From NCBI GenBank assembly GCA_030690945.1, contig JAUYFM010000015.1:42111-106110 (forward strand): DNA of 64,000 bases, read 5' to 3'. Numbering within the stretch: position 1 is the first letter of the stretch; each line of letters begins with the position of its first letter. Below, piece after piece: positions 42,204-50,552 of the stretch. The position numbers were made by a program, and so were the translations under genes. The stretch is from Smithellaceae bacterium. Its GTDB lineage: Bacteria > Desulfobacterota > Syntrophia > Syntrophales > Smithellaceae. The notes beneath the pieces are model-generated. The model saw nothing but the letters and a program-made list of their open reading frames with translations, searched no databases and was not told the origin of the DNA.

Positions 42204-43244
42204 TTGTTGGTCTTAGGAATCGAATCATCGTGCGATGAAACGGCGGCGGCGGTTGTTCAAGATGGGAAATTACTCTCCAATGTCATTGCCTCGCAAATTA
42301 AGGATCACAGCGCCTACGGAGGCGTGGTGCCGGAAATAGCATCCCGCAAACATATTGAAGCCATTTCTCCCGTGATTGCGCAGGCGATGACGGATGCGGG
42401 CCTGACCTTGAGAAACATGGAAGGCATTTCCGTGACACGCGGGCCGGGTCTGGTCGGTTCACTGCTCGTCGGGTTATCCACCGCCAAGGCGCTGGCCTAT
42501 GGTTTAAATATTCCCTTTGTCGGCGTCAATCATCTGGAGGGCCATATCATGGCTTCATTTCTAGCTGAGAAAAAGCCGCAATTCCCCTTTGCCGCGCTCG
42601 TCGTTTCCGGTGGTCACACCAATGTGTATCTGGTCAAGGATTACCACGAGTTTCAGCTGCTGGGCCAGACACGTGACGATGCCGCTGGCGAAGCCTTTGA
42701 TAAGGCAGCCAAGCTGCTCGATCTGGGCTACCCGGGAGGGGTGGTGATCGATAAAATGGCAAAAGAGGGCAACCCCAGGGCATTTGACTTTCCACGGGCT
42801 ATGAAGGATTCGCCTGATTTCAGCTTCAGCGGTTTGAAAACATCACTCTTAACCATGTTCAAAAAGCGGGGAGGGCATATTGGCGGGGAAGAATTACCGG
42901 ATGTTGTGGCCAGTTATCAGGAAGCCATCATCGATGTGCTGGTCGATAAAACGCTCAAAGCGGCCGGCGAGAATAATATCACGCAGGTTGTTGTTTGCGG
43001 CGGCGTCGCTGCCAACAGCCGATTGCGAATGAGATTTGCCGAAGCCACGGCCAGGGTCGGTATGGAATTATTTATTCCGCCGATGGTTTTATGTACGGAC
43101 AACGCGGCCATGATCGCGGCGCTGGGAGAGATTATGCTGAAAAACGGACGCTCGGATTTGCTGAATTTAAATGCCGTATCACGCTGGCCCTTAGTTTCTC
43201 CTTCTTCGTCGGGAGAGGCGAAGACCGGCGTATGCCGGTGTTAG
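42204..43244 (+). CDS. tsaD: tRNA N6-adenosine threonylcarbamoyltransferase TsaD
   Basis: TsaD (346 aa) places the threonylcarbamoyl group on A37 of ANN-decoding tRNAs. Motifs are LGIESSCDETAAAVV (residues 3-17), SRKHIEAISPV, the metal-binding NHLEGH (about 109-114), VSGGHT and GEAFDKAAKLL. The start is TTG 42204 with GAAGGA 7 bases upstream. The last about 15 residues (SPSSSGEAKTGVCRC) do not look like TsaD; they are encoded by repeat-like DNA (43195-43252, GGGAGAGG and GTTAGGGTGAGGG), so the native C-terminus seems to have been replaced. It is followed directly by rsmA. Confidence 0.96.
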   Translation: MLVLGIESSCDETAAAVVQDGKLLSNVIASQIKDHSAYGGVVPEIASRKHIEAISPVIAQAMTDAGLTLRNMEGISVTRGPGLVGSLLVGLSTAKALAYGLNIPFVGVNHLEGHIMASFLAEKKPQFPFAALVVSGGHTNVYLVKDYHEFQLLGQTRDDAAGEAFDKAAKLLDLGYPGGVVIDKMAKEGNPRAFDFPRAMKDSPDFSFSGLKTSLLTMFKKRGGHIGGEELPDVVASYQEAIIDVLVDKTLKAAGENNITQVVVCGGVAANSRLRMRFAEATARVGMELFIPPMVLCTDNAAMIAALGEIMLKNGRSDLLNLNAVSRWPLVSPSSSGEAKTGVCRC

Positions 43245-43254
43245 GGTGAGGGAC
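43190..43254. repeat. Repeat-like sequence intruding into the 3' end of tsaD
   Basis: TCTCC..GGGAGA and ACCGGC-GTAT-GCCGGT inverted repeats followed by GTTAGGGTGAGGG resemble a widespread intergenic repeat type (GGGAGAGG ... GGGTGAGGG). It covers the last codons of tsaD and the ribosome binding region of rsmA. Related hairpin DNA is present at 48606-48650. Confidence 0.45.
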
Positions 43255-44109
43255 ATGACCACACCCAGAGATATTCTGAATCAATATGGCATCAAACCAA
43301 GAAAAAAGTTAGGCCAGTCCTTTCTGGTTGACGTCAATACGATTAATAAAATTGCCGCCTCGGCGCGTATTTCTTCTGACGATGTTGTGATCGAAATAGG
43401 CGCGGGGATCGGTGTCCTGACCAGGGAGATTGCACAAATCGCCAGGCAAGTCATTGCCGTGGAAATTGATCCGTACCTGGTGAACGTTCTCCGAGACCAG
43501 TTGGCCGGATGCGCAAACGTTGAGATTTATTCCGGCGATATTCTAAAATTTGATTTCTCTTCAATATCAAGCAAATATAATGCTAAAACTAATGTAATAG
43601 GTAATGTACCTTATAATATTTCCAGTCCCGTAATCTTTCATTTATTGTCTGCACGATCACACATCAGTTGTTTTACTCTAATGCTGCAAAAAGAGGTTGT
43701 GCAGCGATTGGTGTCTTTACCGGATAATAAAAATTATGGTGTGCCGTCTGTTTTGCTGCAGATGTATGCCGAAGTTGAAAGACTCTTTGATGTGCCTGCA
43801 ACCTGCTTCCATCCCCGTCCGAAAGTGGAATCTTCAATTATTCAGGGAACCTTTTTGGAAAAATCCCAAGTTGAGTTAATAGATGAGATGTTTTTCAGCC
43901 GGATCGTAAAAGCCGCTTTTGCACAGCGCCGTAAGATGCTGATTAATAATTTGAAAAACGCTAAAATTCTGGAAGAATTTTCTGATACTGAGTTAAAAGA
44001 AGCGCTCGATGCCGCAGGCATTGACGGCAAAAGAAGAGGTGAAACTCTGTCTCTTTACGAGTTCGGAAATTTAAGCAATATCCTGAAACAGAAGCGACAA
44101 AGTAGTTAA
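43255..44109 (+). CDS. rsmA: 16S rRNA dimethyladenosine transferase RsmA/KsgA
   Basis: RsmA (284 aa) dimethylates A1518 and A1519 of 16S rRNA during small-subunit maturation. Motifs: KKLGQSFLVD (residues about 16-25), motif I EIGAGIGVLT (about 47-56), VEIDPYLV, GDILKFD and the catalytic NVPYNISSPV (about 116-125), then FHPRPKVESSI. Start is ATG 43255; a GTG at 43246 is in frame but the ATG fits the family opening MTTPRDILNQYG. It follows tsaD immediately and is probably co-transcribed. Confidence 0.95.
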   Translation: MTTPRDILNQYGIKPRKKLGQSFLVDVNTINKIAASARISSDDVVIEIGAGIGVLTREIAQIARQVIAVEIDPYLVNVLRDQLAGCANVEIYSGDILKFDFSSISSKYNAKTNVIGNVPYNISSPVIFHLLSARSHISCFTLMLQKEVVQRLVSLPDNKNYGVPSVLLQMYAEVERLFDVPATCFHPRPKVESSIIQGTFLEKSQVELIDEMFFSRIVKAAFAQRRKMLINNLKNAKILEEFSDTELKEALDAAGIDGKRRGETLSLYEFGNLSNILKQKRQSS

Positions 44110-44208
44110 TAATCCGATTCCGACCCGTGTGCAAATTCCTTCTAAAACCGTTTTCTCATAACCGTAAAAAAATTGTAACAATATGATATAATTTATTAAA
44201 AAAATAGT

Positions 44209-44237
44209 TTCATGAAATATGAAATATTATTCATGAA
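44209..44237. promoter_or_regulatory. Paired TTCATGAA palindromes, candidate GntR operator
   Basis: TTCATGAAATAT occurs twice (TTCATGAA at 44209-44216 and 44230-44237). The copies are 21 bases apart, two helical turns, just upstream of the gntR -35. A dimeric regulator such as the adjacent FCD-type GntR could bind here. Confidence 0.5.
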
Positions 44238-44242
44238 ATATA

Positions 44243-44271
44243 TTGACAAATTATTTTCGTTTGATTAATAT
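44243..44271 (+). promoter_or_regulatory. Near-perfect sigma70 promoter of the GntR regulator
   Basis: TTGACA (44243-44248), 17-base spacer, TAATAT (44266-44271). Predicted transcription start is about 44278-44280, only 2-4 bases before the ATG at 44282. Confidence 0.75.
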
Positions 44272-44281
44272 CACAATTGTG

Positions 44282-44965
44282 ATGATCAAGTTAAGCAGAG
44301 AACGACTGAGCAATCAGGTTTATACGATCCTCAAGGGAATGATAGCTGATTATCGTTTCAACCCGGGAATGCGCATCAATGTTGAGCAGATCGCAAAAGA
44401 AGTTGGGGCAAGCAGAACCCCGGTATGGGAGGCCGTTCATCGCCTCATTCAGGAAGGTCTTCTGGAGAACATTCCTAACCGTGGTGTCTTCATGTCCGCA
44501 CTGACTCCCAAGCAGGCCATCGAACTCTATACCGTCAGAGAATCTCTGGAGAGCCTCGCGGCTCGCCTGGCGATTCCGAATGTCGATGAGAAAACCATTA
44601 AGAAAATGACTAAATGCCTGGATGAACAATACAGGGTTGTTCAGAAAGAGGATTTAGTCAGTTACTCCAGGCTGGATTATGATTTCCACGCGATGGTCTA
44701 TGAGGCAAGCGGTAATCGAACCTTGCAGGAAATGCTCGAAACAATTAAAAACAAAATGCGACCCATTGCCATGCATATTAATCCCATCCTTTCCAGTTTG
44801 TATCATGATCATGTTGAGATTCTGGAAGCATTCCAAGAGAAAAACCCTGACAAAGCAGAAGCCGCATTTCGAAAACACAATTTTCAAATGATCGCTCAGA
44901 TTAAAAGCAGTATGGAGGCAGACGAATGGAAGGAGGTGCCAAGAAATGACACTAACGCGTTATAG
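44282..44965 (+). CDS. GntR-family transcriptional regulator, FCD (FadR) subfamily
   Basis: This 227-aa regulator has an N-terminal winged helix (RLSNQVYTILKGMIADYRF; INVEQIAKEVGASRTPVWEA; NIPNRGVFMSAL) and an all-helical FCD ligand domain (YTVRESLESLAARLAI; DYDFHAMVYEASGNRTL; DHVEILEAFQ, with histidines that usually bind metal and an acid ligand). FCD regulators commonly respond to carboxylates. It is the first gene of transport module A, 35 bases before the binding-protein gene, and the likely regulator of that operon. No ribosome binding site is present; the promoter suggests a leaderless or nearly leaderless mRNA. Confidence 0.9.
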   Translation: MIKLSRERLSNQVYTILKGMIADYRFNPGMRINVEQIAKEVGASRTPVWEAVHRLIQEGLLENIPNRGVFMSALTPKQAIELYTVRESLESLAARLAIPNVDEKTIKKMTKCLDEQYRVVQKEDLVSYSRLDYDFHAMVYEASGNRTLQEMLETIKNKMRPIAMHINPILSSLYHDHVEILEAFQEKNPDKAEAAFRKHNFQMIAQIKSSMEADEWKEVPRNDTNAL

Positions 44966-45000
44966 GAACGAACTTTACAATAACTTAAAGGAGGTATGCC

Positions 45001-46260
45001 ATGTATAAAAAAGTTACACTGCTCTCAGTAGGCCTGGTTGTCTTTACTTTATTGACAGGTCTTCTATTTACAACAGGGGCGCAAGCAGCGCCGCCGGACA
45101 AGGTAAAGATGGGGCTCATGTTCGGATTGACCGGAGCCGCATCTCCTATCGGACCGTTACAACTGGATGGCGCAAAATTGGCGATCAAGGAAATCAATGC
45201 CGCAGGCGGCGTTAAATTCGGCGCCAAAAGAGTTCCCATCGAAAGCTTTGTAAAGGACGATGAATCCAAACCGGATATTGCTATTCGAAGATTCCGGGAA
45301 ATGGTGGACGAAAACAAGGTCGATGTGATCGTCGGCCAGACATTCGCTCCCATTTCGGCAGCACTCAATAAAGAGGTTAAGAAAAACCCCGTTGCTTATT
45401 TTCCGGTCAATGTTGTTGCCGTCAATATGTTCGAGAAGAACGAAATGGCTGAGACCACCTTCTCCATACATGGATGCGCTTACTCCATCGGTTATGCCGG
45501 GGCTTCTTACATTGTGGATAAGCTAGGTTATAAAAAGATTGTCTTCTTCGGGCCTGCTTATGCCTTCGGGCGTGATCAGTGGGCGGGCGCCAAAGCCGCC
45601 TTTGAAAAAAGAGGCATTAAGGTTGAATATGTGGAATCGCCGGTTGGAACAAGCGACTACACGTCATATCTCACAAAAATCAAAGAGCAAAAACCGGAGA
45701 TCGTCATGCTGGCGCACTGGGGTGTTGATGCTATTAACGTGTTAAAGCAGACTTATGAGACAGGCTTAAAAAAGACTTCGAAGATTTGGTTTGACTGGAT
45801 GACAAACGCCTTTGGAAGTGGTGTGCCGCCGGAAGCCCTGGAAGGCGTTTACTCGCTGATGTCATGGTACTACGATATGAAAGGTTTCCAGGACGCTGAA
45901 ATTGTAAAGGCCTCTGATGCCTTTGCCAAGAAATTCCAGCAGGAATATAAATATCCGCCTGATCCCTATTCTGCAATGGCCTATGAAGGCGTTATGGAAG
46001 CGGTTCGAGCGATGGAACTGGCACAGTCTGTCGATGGAAAGGCAATGGCCAAGGCCTTGATGGCCAACCCCAAATTTAACTCGATGAAGGGCCAGGGCGT
46101 CTGGAGGGCTGACCATCAGCCTGTCTTCAAATACGGGGCTTATGTGGTTATCGGTAAAGGCGCCAGCGAACGAAAAGACAAAAAGTGGGATCTGGTAAAG
46201 ATCATCGGTGCATACTCTGGTGAAGACTATCTTCCACCATTGTCAACGCTGGGATATTAG
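45001..46260 (+). CDS. Liv-type ABC transporter substrate-binding protein (module A)
   Basis: This 419-aa periplasmic binding protein has a signal peptide (residues 1-29, ending TTGAQA) and a type I periplasmic-binding fold: KVKMGLMFGLTGAASPIGPL, GAKLAIKEINAAGG, VDVIVGQTFAPISAA and YAFGRDQWAGAKAAFEKRG. This is the LivJ/AmiC-like group that binds amino acids, amides, urea or organic acids. A ribosome binding site (AAAGGAGG) precedes ATG. It is followed by stem-loops and then LivG. The neighbouring cysteine hydrolase hints at an amide or ureide ligand, but this is inference. Confidence 0.92.
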   Translation: MYKKVTLLSVGLVVFTLLTGLLFTTGAQAAPPDKVKMGLMFGLTGAASPIGPLQLDGAKLAIKEINAAGGVKFGAKRVPIESFVKDDESKPDIAIRRFREMVDENKVDVIVGQTFAPISAALNKEVKKNPVAYFPVNVVAVNMFEKNEMAETTFSIHGCAYSIGYAGASYIVDKLGYKKIVFFGPAYAFGRDQWAGAKAAFEKRGIKVEYVESPVGTSDYTSYLTKIKEQKPEIVMLAHWGVDAINVLKQTYETGLKKTSKIWFDWMTNAFGSGVPPEALEGVYSLMSWYYDMKGFQDAEIVKASDAFAKKFQQEYKYPPDPYSAMAYEGVMEAVRAMELAQSVDGKAMAKALMANPKFNSMKGQGVWRADHQPVFKYGAYVVIGKGASERKDKKWDLVKIIGAYSGEDYLPPLSTLGY

Positions 46261-46273
46261 GAGTAATCAACCA

Positions 46274-46352
46274 CCTCGCAGCAAGCTGCGGAGAATTGAC
46301 GCTCGTCCCGCAACAGCGGGATTAAAAAAGAGGGGCGGGAATCCCGCCCCTC
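46274..46352. repeat. Stem-loop cluster after the module A binding-protein gene
   Basis: Three hairpins in a row: CTCGCAGC/GCTGCGGAG, TCCCGC/GCGGGA and a GC-rich GAGGGGCGG/CCGCCCCTC (46330-46352). The first two match a second, degenerate copy at 17711. The last lacks a T tail on the + strand, so it probably protects the upstream message or partly blocks elongation rather than ending it. Confidence 0.6.
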
Positions 46353-46368
46353 AAAAATGTGGTGAGCT

Positions 46369-47151
46369 ATGACGACAGAACAACCGATAATTGAAACGAA
46401 AGAGGCTACGATACAGTTCAATGATCTTATCGCTGTCGATGGGGTCAATTTTACCATGAAAGAAGGCGAAGCCATCGGGGTTATCGGGCCCAATGGCGCA
46501 GGAAAAACAAGCTTTTTTAACCTTCTCACAGGCCTCTTCTTCCCTACGGGAGGGAAGATATTCTTCTCCGGCAAAGATATCACCACCGTCCCACCCCACA
46601 AAAGGGTCGCGATGGGGATTGTCAGGACGTTCCAGCTTGTTTCTGTCTTTGATTCACTCCCGGTCGTGGATAATCTTATTTTATCGACCAACAGAATCAG
46701 CCCTGATCATGAATCCAGGGGAGCATTTTTCTTTGGTGATGCCCATCGGCAAAATAAGGTAGAGCAATGCATGGATGCCCTGAAACTCATGGGGATAGAA
46801 AACAAGGCGCATCTGATGACTTCCGAGCTCTCCTATGGCGATAAACGCAAGCTGGAATTGGCGGTTGCTCTCTCTTTAAATCCTAAAATACTTCTCCTGG
46901 ACGAACCATTTGCAGGACTCAGCGATATGGAAATCGGCGAGGTTTCTCAAATCATCCGGGAAGTGAAAAAGAAGTTCTCCTTTGTGATCATCGAACATAA
47001 AATATCCCATATCATTGACCTCGTCCAGAGGTTATGCGTCATGCATGAGGGAAAGCTCATTGCCGAAGGGCCGCCGGCCGAGGTGTTGTGCAATGCTATC
47101 GTGCGTGAAGTTTATTGGGGAAAAGAGGAGGGATTGACATGCTCCGTGTAA
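46369..47151 (+). CDS. Liv-type ABC transporter ATPase LivG-like (module A)
   Basis: This 260-aa nucleotide-binding subunit has Walker A GPNGAGKT (residues about 39-46), Q-loop RTFQLVSVFDSL, a divergent signature ELSYGDKRKLELA in place of LSGGQ (typical of LivG), Walker B ILLLDEPFAGLS and switch IIEHK. It drives import together with LivF, LivM and LivH encoded downstream. Its 3' end overlaps the livF-like gene by 13 bases. Confidence 0.93.
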   Translation: MTTEQPIIETKEATIQFNDLIAVDGVNFTMKEGEAIGVIGPNGAGKTSFFNLLTGLFFPTGGKIFFSGKDITTVPPHKRVAMGIVRTFQLVSVFDSLPVVDNLILSTNRISPDHESRGAFFFGDAHRQNKVEQCMDALKLMGIENKAHLMTSELSYGDKRKLELAVALSLNPKILLLDEPFAGLSDMEIGEVSQIIREVKKKFSFVIIEHKISHIIDLVQRLCVMHEGKLIAEGPPAEVLCNAIVREVYWGKEEGLTCSV

Positions 47152-47828
47152 AGAATATCGATGCCTCCTACGGTCATGCCAAAGTGCTCCACGCCATATC
47201 GCTTGAAGTCAATTCCGGTGAAATGGTTTTTATCGCCGGAAGAAACGGGGCAGGCAAGACAACCCTTCTGAAATCGATTGCCGGTTTTCTCACGCCATCA
47301 ACGGGGTCTATAACATTCGACGATAGCAGCATCATGGGTCTGCCGGCCGAAAAAATCGCCTTATCCGGGATACGTTATGTCTTCCAGGATAAACGGGTGT
47401 TTTCACAATTGAGCGTGAAAGAAAACCTTGAACTTGCCGCTTATCCGGTCAAAGTCAGCACAGCGGATGCCATTCAAAAGGTGGTCAGCATCTATCCGAA
47501 AATAGAAAAATTTCTTAACTTGCGGGCAGGGAGCTTAAGTGGCGGTCAGCGGCAAATATTACTGATCGGTCGGGCGCTGATCGGCAATCCGAAATTACTC
47601 CTCATCGATGAACCGACAGAAGGGCTTGCAGCCGGGACTATTAACGATATTTTAAATGTTCTGGCCACCATGAAAGGAAAGGTGTCCATGCTCATTGTGG
47701 AGCAGAATCTCTCCGTTGTTGGAATGCTTGCCGACAAAGTTTACATGATGAAGGAAGGAAAAATCGTCCAGGAAATCACTGAGAAATCAGAGATGACTAA
47801 CAAAGCAAAATTGGAACAATGTTTGTAG
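47139..47828 (+). CDS. Liv-type ABC transporter ATPase LivF-like (module A)
   Basis: This 229-aa second ATPase of the importer has Walker A GRNGAGKT (residues about 33-40), Q-loop YVFQDKRVFSQLSV, signature SLSGGQRQ, Walker B LLLIDEPTEGL and switch VEQN. This EPTEGLA wording is diagnostic of LivF. Start is ATG 47139 with GAGGAGGG 6 bases upstream, inside the livG 3' end. A gap of 80 bases follows before the hydrolase gene. Confidence 0.93.
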   Translation: MLRVKNIDASYGHAKVLHAISLEVNSGEMVFIAGRNGAGKTTLLKSIAGFLTPSTGSITFDDSSIMGLPAEKIALSGIRYVFQDKRVFSQLSVKENLELAAYPVKVSTADAIQKVVSIYPKIEKFLNLRAGSLSGGQRQILLIGRALIGNPKLLLIDEPTEGLAAGTINDILNVLATMKGKVSMLIVEQNLSVVGMLADKVYMMKEGKIVQEITEKSEMTNKAKLEQCL

Positions 47829-47908
47829 AAACAGGTGATGGAAATAGAGGCAAGTCGACGTTAAAAGGCGAAACACAAAATTAATAGACAATAAAAAGGA
47901 GCATGATT

Positions 47909-48583
47909 ATGCAAGGAAAGAAAAAGGCACAAAAGATTGAAGCAGCTAAAACTGCAATTGTATTGATTGAGCCGCAGTACGATTTTCTCAAACCGGGTGG
48001 CTCCATGTATCAGCATATCGAGGAACAACTGGCAAAAAGAAATGTCATTCCCAATCTTGTAGATTTCATCGGGAAGGCGAGAAAAAAAGTTAAAAAAATC
48101 ATCTACGTCCCCTTTGAGGAATTTGAACCGGGGTTTCCTGAAATCGATAAAAACGGCCCGGGAATGGGCGGTCTCAGGGGGCTGGAAATTGATATGCCTA
48201 CAGGATGGAAGATTGATGGGAAGCCTGTCGCCGGTGCATGGGTAAAGGGCACCCCGGGACCGGAAATTATACCCGAACTGACCCCGAAAAAAGGGGACAT
48301 CGTCATTAGAGGGAAAAAGACCCTTGATGCCTTCTGGTCTACTGCCCTCGACTACACCCTGCGCGTCAATATGATTGAATGGCTGGTCGTTGTGGGATTT
48401 CATACCAACTGGTGTGTAGAATCAACAGCAAGATCCGGATACGATAAGGGTTACAGAGTCGTTGTAATCGGTGACTGCACAGGTACGGATACTGACGAAG
48501 AACAGAATTATGTCGAGAAGTTTATTTTCCCGAAGATAGGCTCCGTGATGAATTATAAAGAATTTTTGAAAAGCCTTGTCTAA
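47909..48583 (+). CDS. Isochorismatase-fold cysteine hydrolase
   Basis: This 224-aa cytoplasmic hydrolase has the catalytic triad of the family: aspartate in VLIEPQYDFL (residues about 17-26), lysine in VIRGKKTLDAF and cysteine in GFHTNWCVESTARSG (about 164). Members include nicotinamidase, N-carbamoylsarcosine amidase, biuret hydrolase and ureidoacrylate hydrolase, all acting on C-N bonds. Start is ATG 47909 (AAAGGAG 7 bases upstream). It is inserted between the ATPase and permease genes of a Liv importer, so it very likely acts on the imported compound. The exact substrate is unknown. Confidence 0.85.
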   Translation: MQGKKKAQKIEAAKTAIVLIEPQYDFLKPGGSMYQHIEEQLAKRNVIPNLVDFIGKARKKVKKIIYVPFEEFEPGFPEIDKNGPGMGGLRGLEIDMPTGWKIDGKPVAGAWVKGTPGPEIIPELTPKKGDIVIRGKKTLDAFWSTALDYTLRVNMIEWLVVVGFHTNWCVESTARSGYDKGYRVVVIGDCTGTDTDEEQNYVEKFIFPKIGSVMNYKEFLKSLV

Positions 48584-48605
48584 ATAACCCCTTTCCCCTC
48601 CTTTG

Positions 48606-48636
48606 CTTTCTCCCCCTGCTGCTTGGGGGGAGAAAG
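48606..48636. repeat. Hairpin between hydrolase and livM-like genes
   Basis: CTTTCTCCCCC pairs with GGGGGAGAAAG (11 bp, 9-base loop), followed by GGAGAGGTGTTAAAAAG. No T tail. It resembles the GGGAGAGG-type repeat DNA at the tsaD 3' end. Confidence 0.5.
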
Positions 48637-48702
48637 TTTCGGAGAGGTGTTAAAAAGAAATGGCAGGGAAAAACCCGCGTGCAGTTTTGAGGAATACTTA
48701 CA

Positions 48703-49671
48703 TTGAATACAGATAAAATAAATATGGACATATTCAAAACAGGTGCTGGAAGAAACCTTCTCGATCTGGCCATCATTGCCGCTGGTTTTTTAGTGCTTCT
48801 TCCGGTGCTGGGAATAAACCGCACGACCGACTTTATTATCTTCTGTGTCTTCGTTCTCGGATTCAATCTCCTCTATGGATTTATGGGAAGGCTCTCCTTC
48901 GGTCATATGCTCTATCTCGGAACAGGTGCGTATGCCGTCACCCTTTTTTCTGAACATGTTTCACAGAATCCACTACTCGCCATCATGGCAGGGATAGCTG
49001 CAGGCGCACTCATCGGGGTTATCATCGGGCCGATTATTGTCAGGACAACCGGCGCCTGTTTCGCACTGATCAATCTTGCCTTCGATCAAGTCGGCTATTT
49101 CCTTGTCCTTGTCGCCTTTTCCAAATATACTGGCGGCGAAGACGGTATGTCGGTATATTTTTCAAAGATGGGTGTAATCGACTTCGGGCAAAAACCGATT
49201 ATGTTTGGTTTTGCTTTGCTCTGCCTGATTCTTACCTATTACTTGCTTAAGAAATTCACGACCTCGCCATACGGGATTCTCATCAAAAGTATCAAGGAAA
49301 ACGAAACAAGGGTAAAGTTCCTCGGGTACAACACCTTCATCTACAAATGGATAACATTTATCATTTCGACATCCGTCGCAGCGTTTGCGGGGGCGCTCTC
49401 GATTCTTAACTACGGGTATGTAACCCCCAGCTTTATCGACCCTTCACGAGCGGTTGAAGTGATCTTTGCCGCATTGATAGGGGGGTCCGGCAGTCTTTAC
49501 GGCGCTATCATCGGCGGTGTTATTTATATGGCTATCAGCAATTATCTCGCTTCCTATATATCGCGGTGGGAAATGTTTCTCGGCATAGCGCTCCTGATCT
49601 GTGTATTCCGTTTCCGCAGCGGCATCTGGGGATTCGTGGCCGGTAAATTGAAAATACGAGAGGCGGCATAA
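48703..49671 (+). CDS. Liv-type ABC permease LivM-like (module A)
   Basis: This 322-aa inner-membrane permease has about 9 hydrophobic segments and the LivM signatures LLYGFMGRLSFGHMLYLGTGAY (split here over residues about 55-76), a TGGEDGMS loop and KENETRVKFLGYN, the EAA-like cytoplasmic loop contacting the ATPase. Start is probably TTG 48703 (GAGGA 9 bases upstream); ATG 48724 is the alternative. The permease order here is M then H, the reverse of module B. Confidence 0.92.
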   Translation: MNTDKINMDIFKTGAGRNLLDLAIIAAGFLVLLPVLGINRTTDFIIFCVFVLGFNLLYGFMGRLSFGHMLYLGTGAYAVTLFSEHVSQNPLLAIMAGIAAGALIGVIIGPIIVRTTGACFALINLAFDQVGYFLVLVAFSKYTGGEDGMSVYFSKMGVIDFGQKPIMFGFALLCLILTYYLLKKFTTSPYGILIKSIKENETRVKFLGYNTFIYKWITFIISTSVAAFAGALSILNYGYVTPSFIDPSRAVEVIFAALIGGSGSLYGAIIGGVIYMAISNYLASYISRWEMFLGIALLICVFRFRSGIWGFVAGKLKIREAA

Positions 49672-49684
49672 AAGAGAGGTTATC

Positions 49685-50518
49685 ATGATCAACACCATTG
49701 CATATGGATTAACCATCGGTGGAATTTTATATATCATCAGTATAGGACTTTCCCTCACCTTCGGCACCATGAGGATTGTTAATTTTGCCCATGGCCTGAT
49801 CTACACAATCGGCGCCTATTTTTTGATCACACTTCTGCCCATTGCCAGAGATAATTTCATCCTGGGAGCCGTTCTGGCCGTCCTGGCCGTTGTGCCCATC
49901 AGTTATATTATTGAAAGATTTGTGGTGCGAAAACTGTATGGCGTGTCGATCGATTATGCTATCATTGCCACCTATGCCGTCGTGCTCATCGGCGTTGATC
50001 TCATTAAATGGATCTGGGGCGCCTCCCCGATTCCCCTGTCCGATCCGGTCGGGATCGATGTTGCTTTTCTGGGTATCACGCTTCCCCTGTACCGTCTGAT
50101 CATTATACTGCTTGCGGTTGTTATCTTTATCGGCTTATCCATATTCTTCAAAAAAACCATGGTGGGGAAAATTGTCACGGCAGCCCTTGAAGATAAAGAT
50201 GCCGTGAGGAGTCTGGGAATTAATGTTGATAAATACTTCGCCTATATCTTTGTCATGGGAAGCAGCCTCGCTGCCCTGGGAGGGGTATTATACGCACCCA
50301 TTACCTCTGTTCACCCCTATATGGGATCGATGGTTCTTCTCTTGAGTTTTGCCGTTGTGCTTGTGGGAGGACTCGGCAATATAAAAGGTACTTTCGTTGC
50401 GGCCTTTGCTCTTGGCATGGTCATGTCCGTCACGGGAAGGCTCTGGGGACCTGCTGCGGAGACGATGGTCTTCGTGGTCATGGGCATTGTGTTGATCTTC
50501 AAACCGATTGAAGTGTAA
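49685..50518 (+). CDS. Liv-type ABC permease LivH-like (module A)
   Basis: This 277-aa inner-membrane permease has about 8 hydrophobic segments and the LivH opening GLTIGGILYIISIGLSLTFG followed by MRIVNFAHGLIYTIGAYF. The EAA-like loop LEDKDAVRSLGINVD (residues about 170-184) contacts the ATPases, and VVLVGGLGNIKG is the conserved loop near the C-terminus. It begins 13 bases after livM. The glycerate kinase gene follows 34 bases later in the same operon. Confidence 0.93.
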   Translation: MINTIAYGLTIGGILYIISIGLSLTFGTMRIVNFAHGLIYTIGAYFLITLLPIARDNFILGAVLAVLAVVPISYIIERFVVRKLYGVSIDYAIIATYAVVLIGVDLIKWIWGASPIPLSDPVGIDVAFLGITLPLYRLIIILLAVVIFIGLSIFFKKTMVGKIVTAALEDKDAVRSLGINVDKYFAYIFVMGSSLAALGGVLYAPITSVHPYMGSMVLLLSFAVVLVGGLGNIKGTFVAAFALGMVMSVTGRLWGPAAETMVFVVMGIVLIFKPIEV

Positions 50519-50552
50519 TCTGATACACAGCAAATCCGGAGAAACGTAAAAA

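Noticed and set aside
44952..44965. TAACGCGTTA near the end of the GntR gene as another TetR operator
   Set aside because: It is four bases shorter than the 14-bp operator, lies in coding sequence and is not near a promoter; chance similarity is likely.
46330..46352. Rho-independent terminator after the module A binding-protein gene
   Set aside because: Strong hairpin but followed by A rather than T on the + strand; kept as an mRNA-stabilising or attenuating stem-loop.
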